Origin: Bacilli bacterium
GTDB lineage: Bacteria; Bacillota_I; Bacilli_A; RF39; UBA660
Assembly (NCBI GenBank): GCA_017416535.1
Contig: JAFQCG010000001.1
Location: 513,013-577,012 of the forward strand
Length of the DNA stretch: 64,000 nt
Direction of reading: 5' to 3'
Translations under genes and position numbers: made by a program
Shown: positions 50,676 to 58,276 of the stretch, one piece after another
Position numbering within the stretch: position 1 is the first letter of the stretch
Layout of the letters: each line of letters opens with the position of its first letter
The notes under the pieces: generated by a model
What the model was told of the DNA's origin: nothing
The model's input: only the letters and a program-made list of their open reading frames with translations
The model's database searches: none

Positions 50676-52184
50676 TTGTTAAAGGAAAGAAAGTTATTAG
50701 AAAAAGAAGTTGTGTTTGTAAATGAGAAGAAGGAAGTTGTTTATGAAGGAGGAAGGGATATTGTTGGATGGTATGTTTATCCTGGATATATTGATGATTT
50801 ATATTTTCCTATTGCAGATGATGAAAGTAAGGAAAATATAAATGAAGAAGATTTTTATGTGACTGAGTTTAGTTCTACTGCATCAGAAAGTGATTATCAT
50901 ACATTTTCAAATGAGTTAACTTTTAATGGTGTTTATATGGCATTTAATTTAAATATTCCTAATACTAAAAAATACTTTGGTGTTGATTTAAATGAGGTGT
51001 TAATTAACAATGATGAGTTAATTAATGGAGTAAATAATATTTTAAATAGTTATTGTTTAAGAGCTAATGATGATGAACATCAAGTTGAAATATCTGATAA
51101 AGGTTATTTAAAAGTTGTTTTGTTAAATGAACATATTGATGAAAAAGTTACTTTTTGTTCAAAAGATATTTTGGAGTATATTAGAGATTATTATGATAAG
51201 AATGCAATTCATATTACTAGAATGTTTGGTAGTTATATTTTATTAAAAAAAATTAATGATAAACTTGTTGCGATTAAAGCAACACCAATTCCAATTAAAT
51301 ATTGTTCTTTGATGATTAAATTATTGGAAGAAGTTGGAGGCGATGTTGCATTAAAAATTATAGAATCTTTAAAAGTAGAAGATATAGAAAAACAAGAAGA
51401 AGCAATGTGTAGGTTAATAAATGAAGTTGTTATTAAAGGAGGATATTTTGATACTGATAGACCTTTAAATTCATGCGAGGCAAATGTTTTATTTGGTGCT
51501 AGTGAGACAATGTCTTCTGCTTTTAAAAGTGGATTAATAGATGCGGCTGTCATTGTTTCAAATAATTTAGGTACAATAATCACAACTAATGATTGTAATA
51601 CGCAAGGTGCTGTTAAAAGAATGACTGGATTATTCCATACGAGTCCTTCTTATGAGATTATGAATACAGCATATAAGGAAGGTATTATTCCTGTCTTTCC
51701 ATATACGGCAGAAATAGATCAATTAGAAGGTGTTAAAAAAGCTATAAGCTTAGGTTATAAAAATATTGCTGTATCAGTAGCAGCTAGTGATAATTATTTG
51801 CATGAAGAGTTAAAAAAAATAGAGAATGAAAATGATGTTGTTATTTATAAGTTTGGTTTATGTTCTACTGGAATTAGTTATGATGTAGCAGAAAAGATGC
51901 GTGATAATTCTGATGTTGTATGGTCTTGTGCTTCTAAATATGTAAAAGAAGAAATTGAACCTAATGCTATTGCTCAAGTTGGAGTAAAAATTCCAGTACA
52001 TATTATGACTGAACAAGGATGGAATATTATAAGTAATCATTTAAAATATATGGGTTTAGAAGAAGGTGTTTCTTTAGAATGTGGAGAGAATAAACCTGTC
52101 TTATTAAATGATAAGGGTAAAGTTAAAGTTTTAAAAAAGAAGAATTTAAGAAAATGTAGTGATTGTCCTAATCCTTGCATTTAA
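50676..52184 (+). CDS. DUF2099 / methanogenesis-marker-8-like protein
   Basis: 502 aa from TTG 50676 (AAGAGG upstream; GTG 50667 also possible). The middle and C-terminal half carries VLFGASETMSSAF, TNDCNTQGAVKRMTGLF, GIIPVFPYTAEIDQLEGV and SLGYKNIAVSV, the pattern of DUF2099 (methanogenesis marker protein 8). The C-terminus ends CSDCPNPC, possibly metal-binding. Biochemical function of the family is unknown. Oddity: a perfect SD-spaced ATG (50672) opens another frame beginning MFVKGKKV that stops after 17 codons. Joining it to the main frame by a one-base shift would give a natural N-terminus, so an indel near 50695 is possible. Confidence 0.65.
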   Translation: MLKERKLLEKEVVFVNEKKEVVYEGGRDIVGWYVYPGYIDDLYFPIADDESKENINEEDFYVTEFSSTASESDYHTFSNELTFNGVYMAFNLNIPNTKKYFGVDLNEVLINNDELINGVNNILNSYCLRANDDEHQVEISDKGYLKVVLLNEHIDEKVTFCSKDILEYIRDYYDKNAIHITRMFGSYILLKKINDKLVAIKATPIPIKYCSLMIKLLEEVGGDVALKIIESLKVEDIEKQEEAMCRLINEVVIKGGYFDTDRPLNSCEANVLFGASETMSSAFKSGLIDAAVIVSNNLGTIITTNDCNTQGAVKRMTGLFHTSPSYEIMNTAYKEGIIPVFPYTAEIDQLEGVKKAISLGYKNIAVSVAASDNYLHEELKKIENENDVVIYKFGLCSTGISYDVAEKMRDNSDVVWSCASKYVKEEIEPNAIAQVGVKIPVHIMTEQGWNIISNHLKYMGLEEGVSLECGENKPVLLNDKGKVKVLKKKNLRKCSDCPNPCI

Positions 52185-52226
52185 CATAATTCTTCTTTTT
52201 TTACATATACTTTTATGAGGTGAAAT

Positions 52227-53066
52227 ATGCAAACATATATTGTTCAGATGGGTGATACTTTATATGGAATAAGTAAACAGTTTGGTGTTTCTGTTGAAAA
52301 AATAAAGTTAGAGAATGATTTAAGTAATAATATATTAATTGTTGGTCAGACTTTAAAAATACCAACTCTTGAAACTACTACCTTATATGTAGTTAAGAAG
52401 GGAGATACATTATATAGTATTGCTTCTAAGTATGGTACTAGTGTTTTGGAATTACAAAGAATTAATAATTTAAGTAATACTAATTTATCTATTGGTCAAC
52501 AATTAAGAATTCCAATTAATGGTAATGAGGAGAATAATAATTATATTATTTATACAGTTAAGGTTGGAGATACTTTATATAATATTGCGAAAAAATATGG
52601 TGTTAGTGTTGAAATAATTGTTAGAGAAAATAATTTAAATAGTAATTTATTATCTATTGGACAAAAATTAAGAATACCTAATGTTACTAGTCCAGATTTA
52701 GATAATCAATATTCCACTTATATTGTACAAAGTGGAGATACATTATATAGTATTGCTTCTAAATATGGGATGACTGTCAGACAACTAATGGAGATTAATA
52801 ATTTAGAAAGTACAAATTTACAGATAGGACAAGTTTTAAGAGTTACTAGTGGAGGAGGAAGTAGTTCTTCTATACCTTTGGGGTCTTCTTGTTATGGTGA
52901 AGGATATAAAGAGCCCGTGTTTATTACATATACTGTTAGAAGAGGAGATAATCTTTATAATATTGCAAGAAAGTATGGAGTAAGTGTAGATAGTCTGATT
53001 GAATTAAATAATTTAAAAACTAATAATTTGTCGATTGGGCAAGTGTTAAAGATTAGGGAGGAATAA
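52227..53066 (+). CDS. Protein of five LysM repeats
   Basis: 279 aa made of five LysM domains (~3-46, 53-98, 107-153, 165-210, 231-277), each with a YxVxxGDTLYxIAxKYG start and an IGQxLRIP end. LysM binds GlcNAc in peptidoglycan. There is no signal peptide, as in some Firmicutes spore or cell-wall LysM proteins. First gene of a three-gene operon. SD GAGGTG. Confidence 0.92.
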   Translation: MQTYIVQMGDTLYGISKQFGVSVEKIKLENDLSNNILIVGQTLKIPTLETTTLYVVKKGDTLYSIASKYGTSVLELQRINNLSNTNLSIGQQLRIPINGNEENNNYIIYTVKVGDTLYNIAKKYGVSVEIIVRENNLNSNLLSIGQKLRIPNVTSPDLDNQYSTYIVQSGDTLYSIASKYGMTVRQLMEINNLESTNLQIGQVLRVTSGGGSSSSIPLGSSCYGEGYKEPVFITYTVRRGDNLYNIARKYGVSVDSLIELNNLKTNNLSIGQVLKIREE

Positions 53067-53067
53067 A

Positions 53068-53484
53068 ATGAAAATTATTAGTTATGAAGAATTTAAAAAT
53101 ACTGATTTGTATGAGGATTTCTTATTAGAAAATTCTGATATTGGTAATTTAAAAGTTCAAGTTTTTACTGCATATGGGGCAATTCCTATACCTGATACTA
53201 AAATAGTGGTTTATAAAGATATTGAAGAATATAGAGTAATATTTTTTCAGGGTGTAACTGATTCTAGTGGAATTATTTCTGGAATTAGTTTACCTGCACC
53301 TAAGATGGTTACTTCAAATGAAGAAACGCCTATATATACTATTTATAATATGACTGCATTTAATGAAGGGTATGAGACAATTAAAAATTATACAATTGGG
53401 ATGCTTGGTGGAATTAATGTTATTCAGTATGTTAAGATGATGCCGATTGTTGATTTAGAAGGAGTTGACTTAAGTGGCAATTAG
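53068..53484 (+). CDS. Carboxypeptidase-regulatory-like domain protein
   Basis: 138 aa. NLKVQVFTAYGAIPIPDTKIVV and GVTDSSGIISGISLPAPK resemble the beta-sandwich regulatory-like domain (VxVxxxGxPLxGAxV...TDxxGxF). The rest is unassigned. It lies 1 nt after the LysM gene and overlaps the next gene by 11 nt. Confidence 0.65.
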   Translation: MKIISYEEFKNTDLYEDFLLENSDIGNLKVQVFTAYGAIPIPDTKIVVYKDIEEYRVIFFQGVTDSSGIISGISLPAPKMVTSNEETPIYTIYNMTAFNEGYETIKNYTIGMLGGINVIQYVKMMPIVDLEGVDLSGN

Positions 53485-54820
53485 AGTTCCAATCATTCCT
53501 GAAGAAATTATTGTTCATTTGGGAGAACCTGATGCGGCTGCGAGAAATATTACAGTTCCTTTTGCTGAGTATATTAAAAATGTTGCATCAGGAGAGATTT
53601 ATCCTAATTGGCCAATTGATGCGATAAAGGCTAATGTATTAGCACAAATTTCTTTTGCTTTAAATAGAGTATATAATGAATGGTATCCGTCTAAGGGATA
53701 TGATTTTGATATTACTAATAGTCCAAGATATGATCAGAGTTTTGTTGAAAACAGACAATTTTTTGAAACTATTTCACAAGTAGTTGATGAACTATTTAAT
53801 GATTATTTAGTAAAAGATGATCAAGTTCAACCATTATTTGCGATGTATTGTGATGGTAGAATTACAACTTGTGATGGACTTAGTCAGTGGGGAACTGTTA
53901 GTTTAGCTAATCAAGGTAAAAGTCCTCTTGAAATATTAAGAAATTATTATGGGAATGTAAGTATTATTTTTAATGCTCCAGTAGAGGAAAATATTAGAAC
54001 TTATCCAGGATTTCCAGTAGAGGTTGGTACAGCAGGGGATTTTGTTAGGATGTTAAATATGCAATTAAATAGAATAGGTCAGAATTATCCGGCAATTCCA
54101 GTTATATTAAATGATAGTCCTTATTTTACTATTGAGACAGAAAATGCAGTTAAGAAATTTCAAGAGATATTTAATTTAAAAGTAACAGGAATTGTTGATA
54201 AAAGTACTTGGTATAGAATTAAATATATTTATAATGCAGTTAAGAAGATTAGTGATTTATATTCTGAAGGTATTTCAATTGATGAAGCAACTCTTTTATT
54301 TAATAGAGTATTAAAGTTAGGGGATGAAGGTCAATATATTAGAACTCTTAATTATTTAGTAAACGTTATTTCTTATTTTGATTCATCAATTCCATATTTA
54401 AATTTAAGTGGGAATAAATTTACTAAAGATACAGAGACGGTTGTGAAGGCTATTCAAAATAAATATAATCTTACAGTTAATGGTATTGTTAATGCTGAGA
54501 CTTGGAAAGTTATAAGAGAAGTATATAGACAGACTATTAGAAATGTTCCAAGTGAGTATTATACTGTATTAAATGAATTTTATCCTGGTAGATTTTTATC
54601 AAGGGGAATGACAGGAGATGACATTGTTAATTTACAGAGATTTTTATATGTAATTTGTAAAAATAATAAGAGTATTCCTGGGGTAGTAGTAAATGGTATT
54701 TTTGATAATTTAACAGAGCAATCTGTTAAAGCAATTCAAAGAAAATATAATTTAGAAGAGACTGGTATTGTTAGTCCAACTGTATGGTATAGAATAGTTG
54801 AATTAAGTAAAGAAAAATAA
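53474..54820 (+). CDS. Protein with SpoIID-like N-terminus and three peptidoglycan-binding domains
   Basis: 448 aa, GTG start with AAGGAG upstream. The first ~170 residues (VHLGEPDAAARNITVPF, YIKNVASGEIYPNWP, ITTCDGLSQWGT) resemble the SpoIID/LytB domain. Three PG_binding_1 units follow (~180-255, ~270-355, ~370-445), each with a Leu-rich QxxLN...AVKKFQ...GIVDxxTW pattern. This LysM / regulatory-domain / PGB trio is recurrent in Clostridia, possibly spore- or wall-related. Terminator at 54819-54840. Confidence 0.8.
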   Translation: MAIRVPIIPEEIIVHLGEPDAAARNITVPFAEYIKNVASGEIYPNWPIDAIKANVLAQISFALNRVYNEWYPSKGYDFDITNSPRYDQSFVENRQFFETISQVVDELFNDYLVKDDQVQPLFAMYCDGRITTCDGLSQWGTVSLANQGKSPLEILRNYYGNVSIIFNAPVEENIRTYPGFPVEVGTAGDFVRMLNMQLNRIGQNYPAIPVILNDSPYFTIETENAVKKFQEIFNLKVTGIVDKSTWYRIKYIYNAVKKISDLYSEGISIDEATLLFNRVLKLGDEGQYIRTLNYLVNVISYFDSSIPYLNLSGNKFTKDTETVVKAIQNKYNLTVNGIVNAETWKVIREVYRQTIRNVPSEYYTVLNEFYPGRFLSRGMTGDDIVNLQRFLYVICKNNKSIPGVVVNGIFDNLTEQSVKAIQRKYNLEETGIVSPTVWYRIVELSKEK

Positions 54821-54840
54821 GACTAGAAATAGTCTTTTTG
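54819..54840 (+). terminator. Intrinsic terminator of the LysM operon
   Basis: Stem AAGACTA / TAGTCTT with a GAAA loop and a T-tract. Confidence 0.8.
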
Positions 54841-54867
54841 ATTTGATAAAATGAAAGTGGTGGTAAT

Positions 54868-55272
54868 ATGAAAAAGATAATAATTTTATTAATATTAAGT
54901 TTATTTATGGTTACGGGATGTAGTTATAATGAAGTGGAGAGTAAAATGATTAGTGTAAAAGATGTAAATGATATTGTAGAAAATTTTGAAAATGAGGAAA
55001 ATACTTTTATTATTGATGTTAGAGAACTAAACGAATATGAAGAAGGGCATATAATTAATTCTATTAATATTCCATTAAGTATTATTGGAAGTATTAGTGA
55101 TATTCCAGAAATTAATAAAGATTCTAAAATAATTGTATATTGCAGAAGTGGTAATAGAAGTAAATCTGCTCAAGCAAGACTTAACAGTATGGGTTATACT
55201 AATGTTTATGATATGGGTGGAATACTTGATTGGCCATATACAGTTTATAAAGATAGTGATGTAGAAGGATAG
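54868..55272 (+). CDS. Rhodanese-domain lipoprotein
   Basis: 134 aa with lipobox VTGC (Cys ~18) and a rhodanese domain: IDVRELNEYEEGHI, INIPL, and active-site loop CRSGNRS (Cys92). Sulfur transfer or redox sensing at the outer face of the membrane. The only sulfur-related neighbours are the desulfurase ~7 kb away. Terminator at 55272-55292. Confidence 0.88.
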   Translation: MKKIIILLILSLFMVTGCSYNEVESKMISVKDVNDIVENFENEENTFIIDVRELNEYEEGHIINSINIPLSIIGSISDIPEINKDSKIIVYCRSGNRSKSAQARLNSMGYTNVYDMGGILDWPYTVYKDSDVEG

Positions 55273-55292
55273 AGGACTTTGTCCTTTTTTTT
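55272..55292 (+). terminator. Intrinsic terminator after the rhodanese gene
   Basis: Stem AGGAC / GTCCT with a TTT loop and eight T. Confidence 0.7.
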
Positions 55293-55310
55293 GTGGGAAA
55301 TTATGTTTTT

Positions 55311-55351
55311 TAGCACTCTTCGTTGACAACTGCTAAAAAGAGTGCTATAAA
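55311..55351 (+). promoter_or_regulatory. htpG promoter inside a CIRCE-like operator with a 21-bp spacer
   Basis: TAGCACTC (55311-55318) and GAGTGCTA (55340-55347) are the half-sites of the HrcA operator CIRCE, but 21 bp apart rather than the usual 9. Between and overlapping them lies TTGACA (55323-55328), 17 bp, TATAAA (55346-55351). Likely heat-shock repression by HrcA or a related repressor. Confidence 0.7.
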
Positions 55352-55382
55352 TTAATTATAAATATTTTTTTAAGGAGATGAA

Positions 55383-57266
55383 ATGATGGAAAAGTATGAA
55401 TTTAAGTCAGAGTCAAAAAGACTTTTAGATTTAATGATTAATTCTATTTATACAAATAAAGATATATTTTTAAGAGAGTTGATTTCTAATGCAAGTGATG
55501 CTTTAGATAAATTATATTATCGTAGTTTAACTGATAAGAAAGTTAAAGTTGATAAAGAAGATTTGGAAATTTACTTAGAGTTTGATGAGAAAGATAGAAC
55601 TATTACAATTACTGATAATGGTTGTGGTATGACTAAGGAAGAATTAGAAAGTAACTTAGGTACTATTGCGAAGAGTGGTTCTTTTTCTTTTAAAGAAAAT
55701 ATGTCGTCTGAAGATAAAGTTAATATTATTGGACAATTTGGTGTAGGATTTTATTCTGCTTTTATGGTTGCAGATAAGATTACTGTTACAAGTAAAAGTA
55801 TTGATAGTGATGATGCATATGTTTGGGAAAGTGAAGGAATTGATGGATACACTATTACTAAAGGTAAGAAGAAAAAGAATGGTACTGAAATAGTTTTATC
55901 TATTAAGGAAGATACTGAAGAAGAAAATTATTCTAAGTACTTACAAGAATATGAACTAAAGAAATTAGTTAAGAAGTATTCTGATTATATTAATTTCCCT
56001 ATAAAGATGGAAGTTACTCATAGTGAATTAGTAGATGAAGAAAAGAAAGAATATGAAGAACATAAGGAAGAAGAAACTTTAAATAGTATGATTCCTTTAT
56101 GGAAAAAGAAAAAAGAAGATGTAAGTGATGAAGATTACAATAATTTCTATATGGATAAGTTTAGTGATTATGATAATCCTTTAAAAGTAATTGCATCATC
56201 TGTTGAAGGAATGTGTTCTTATAAAGCATTACTATTTATTCCTAGTCATGCTCCATATGATTATTATTCTCAAGAATATAAGAAAGGATTAAGTTTATAT
56301 TCTAATGGGGTATTAATAATGGAAAAGTGTGAAGAATTACTTCCTGATTACTTTAGTTTTGTTAAGGGTGTTGTAGATACAGAAGATATTTCATTAAATA
56401 TTTCAAGAGAGTTATTACAAGAATCTCATAGTTTAAAATTAATTGCTAAAAATATTGAAAGTAAAATTCGTAAAGAATTAGAAGAAATGTTAAAGAATGA
56501 TAGAGAAAATTATGAATCATTCTTTAAGACATTTGGTGTTCAATTAAAGTATGGTATTTATAATAACTTTGGAGCAGATAAAGATAAGTTAAAAGATTTA
56601 ATTATGTTTTATTCTTCTAAGAAAGATAAATTAATTACTTTAAAAGAATATGTTGATAATATGAAAGAAGGACAAGATAAGATTTATTATGCGTCTGGTT
56701 CTTCAATTGAAAAAGTTAAATCACTTCCTCAAGTTGAGAAAGTTAAAGATAAAGATTTTGATGTATTATACTTAACTGATTATGTTGATGAGTTTGCTGT
56801 TATGGCAATTCAAACATATGAAGAAAAAACATTCCAAAATGTTGAGAGTGGAGATTTAGACTTAGATACTGAAGAAGAAAAGAAAGAAGTAGAAAAAGTT
56901 AATAAAGATAATGAAGATTTATTAAAAGATATGGTTTCAGTATTAAGTGAAGTTGAAGAAGTTAAGTTTACTAATAAATTAAAGAGTCATCCGGTATGTT
57001 TAACTAGTCAAGGTGACGTATCAATTGAAATGCAAAAAGTATTTGATGCTATGCCTAATGAAATGGGTATTAAAGCTAAATTAGTACTTGAAATTAATAG
57101 TAAACATGCAATTAGTAAGAAGTTAAAAGAACTATATAAAGAAGATAAAGAATTATTTGATAAGTATGCTAAAATTCTTTATAGTGAAGCTAGAATGATT
57201 GCTGGACTTCCAATTGATAATCCAACAGAAATATCTACATTAATTTGTGATGTTATTTCTAAGTAG
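55383..57266 (+). CDS. htpG: Molecular chaperone HtpG (Hsp90)
   Basis: 627 aa (ATG 55383; ATG 55386 has better SD spacing after AAGGAG). N-terminal GHKL ATPase: FLRELISNASDALDK, ITDNGCGMT and GQFGVGFYSAFMVAD. Middle and C-terminal dimerization domains follow (VVDTEDISLNISRELLQ). ATP-dependent chaperone of the cytoplasm. Controlled by the CIRCE-like element; terminator at 57273-57305. Confidence 0.97.
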   Translation: MMEKYEFKSESKRLLDLMINSIYTNKDIFLRELISNASDALDKLYYRSLTDKKVKVDKEDLEIYLEFDEKDRTITITDNGCGMTKEELESNLGTIAKSGSFSFKENMSSEDKVNIIGQFGVGFYSAFMVADKITVTSKSIDSDDAYVWESEGIDGYTITKGKKKKNGTEIVLSIKEDTEEENYSKYLQEYELKKLVKKYSDYINFPIKMEVTHSELVDEEKKEYEEHKEEETLNSMIPLWKKKKEDVSDEDYNNFYMDKFSDYDNPLKVIASSVEGMCSYKALLFIPSHAPYDYYSQEYKKGLSLYSNGVLIMEKCEELLPDYFSFVKGVVDTEDISLNISRELLQESHSLKLIAKNIESKIRKELEEMLKNDRENYESFFKTFGVQLKYGIYNNFGADKDKLKDLIMFYSSKKDKLITLKEYVDNMKEGQDKIYYASGSSIEKVKSLPQVEKVKDKDFDVLYLTDYVDEFAVMAIQTYEEKTFQNVESGDLDLDTEEEKKEVEKVNKDNEDLLKDMVSVLSEVEEVKFTNKLKSHPVCLTSQGDVSIEMQKVFDAMPNEMGIKAKLVLEINSKHAISKKLKELYKEDKELFDKYAKILYSEARMIAGLPIDNPTEISTLICDVISK

Positions 57267-57272
57267 AGATAA

Positions 57273-57305
57273 TAAAAGACACTAATGTAAAGTGTCTTTT
57301 TTTTG
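57273..57305 (+). terminator. Intrinsic terminator after htpG
   Basis: Stem AAAGACACT / AGTGTCTTT with a short loop and eight T. Confidence 0.85.
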
Positions 57306-57324
57306 TCTTCTTTTGTCGAATGAG

Positions 57325-57353
57325 TTGCAATTTTTTTTAAAATTTGATATAAT
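57325..57353 (+). promoter_or_regulatory. Promoter of the 57.4 kb operon
   Basis: TTGCAA (57325-57330), 17-bp spacer ending TGA, TATAAT (57348-57353). Both a -35 and an extended -10 are present. Confidence 0.7.
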
Positions 57354-57383
57354 ATGCTTCGCCTAATGGAAAGGGGTAATTAT

Positions 57384-57848
57384 ATGAAAAAATTTGGAGT
57401 AACAGAAGAACAAGTTAATACTTTATCGTATGCTGTATCTGAATATATAAATGGACTTGGAGAACATGATTGGATTGAGGGAGTATTTGTTATGCCTTGT
57501 GGTGAAGATAAAGTTGATTCAATTGTGTTAGGTGTTGTTTATAATAACTGGAGAATGGGTAAATGTATTCAAGAATCTAATAAGAATAGATTACATATGT
57601 TAGCTAGCGGTGTAGGAATTGGTATGCAAGTTAAAGATGTTAGTTTAGATAAGTGTTTAGATTATTTAGCTTATCGTAATTATGAACAACCTATTAAAGG
57701 TATGGTTAAGACTGGAGCAATTATTTATGATGCTACTGGCAGACTTCATATGTTACAAGAAGAATATAAAAGAGATGTTACTATTCAATCACTTGAATCT
57801 CGTGGTGCTGTAGAAATGGAACCAGTAATTCAATATGTAAAAAAATAA
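57384..57848 (+). CDS. Unknown conserved-looking protein
   Basis: 154 aa from ATG 57384 (SD AAAGGGG; the upstream ATGs overlap the promoter). Soluble alpha/beta protein. HDWIEGVFVMPCGEDKVDSIVLGVVYNN looks like a nucleotidyltransferase-type beta hairpin, but catalytic residues cannot be recognised. A 112-aa membrane protein gene follows 14 nt later. Confidence 0.55.
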   Translation: MKKFGVTEEQVNTLSYAVSEYINGLGEHDWIEGVFVMPCGEDKVDSIVLGVVYNNWRMGKCIQESNKNRLHMLASGVGIGMQVKDVSLDKCLDYLAYRNYEQPIKGMVKTGAIIYDATGRLHMLQEEYKRDVTIQSLESRGAVEMEPVIQYVKK

Positions 57849-57862
57849 GTTAGGTGATTTTA

Positions 57863-58201
57863 ATGAGTAAATATACTTTAAAGAATAGATTGAATGATAA
57901 TAAGAAAGATATTATAAAAGACGCTTGTATTTTTGCAGGAGGAACTATTGTAACTATTGCAGGAGTATTTGGTGTTATACATTTTGGTAAAGAATTAATA
58001 GATTTTTATCAATCTGGAGAAACTTTAACTTTTGCAACAAGATTTGCAGCTGATTGGGAAGAAGCAAAAGTAGGATTTTCAGCAATACCAAGTATTATTG
58101 GTGGAATGGTTTCGTATAATAGTGGTATGAAATTAAAAGATGACATTTCATATAGAAAAGTTTTGAAAAAAGAATTAAAAGAAGAAAGAAGAACTTATTA
58201 A
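57863..58201 (+). CDS. Small membrane protein
   Basis: 112 aa from ATG 57863 (SD TAGGTGAT). One clear TM helix (~20-44) and a second hydrophobic stretch (~72-90), charged C-terminus overlapping the terminator. Function unknown; co-transcribed with the preceding gene. Confidence 0.6.
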   Translation: MSKYTLKNRLNDNKKDIIKDACIFAGGTIVTIAGVFGVIHFGKELIDFYQSGETLTFATRFAADWEEAKVGFSAIPSIIGGMVSYNSGMKLKDDISYRKVLKKELKEERRTY

Positions 58202-58217
58202 TTAAGTTCTTTTTTTG
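58189..58217 (+). terminator. Intrinsic terminator
   Basis: Stem AAGAACTTA / TTAAGTTCTT overlapping the stop codon, then a T-tract. Confidence 0.75.
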
Positions 58218-58276
58218 TATCTAGATTTATTTTTATTTGTGATATATAATTATATTAATAATAGGGAGGCTAGTTT

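Noticed and set aside
52134-52200. Terminator after the DUF2099-like gene
   Set aside because: The complementary arms around AAGAAGAATT are about 40 nt apart, so a stable hairpin terminator is doubtful.
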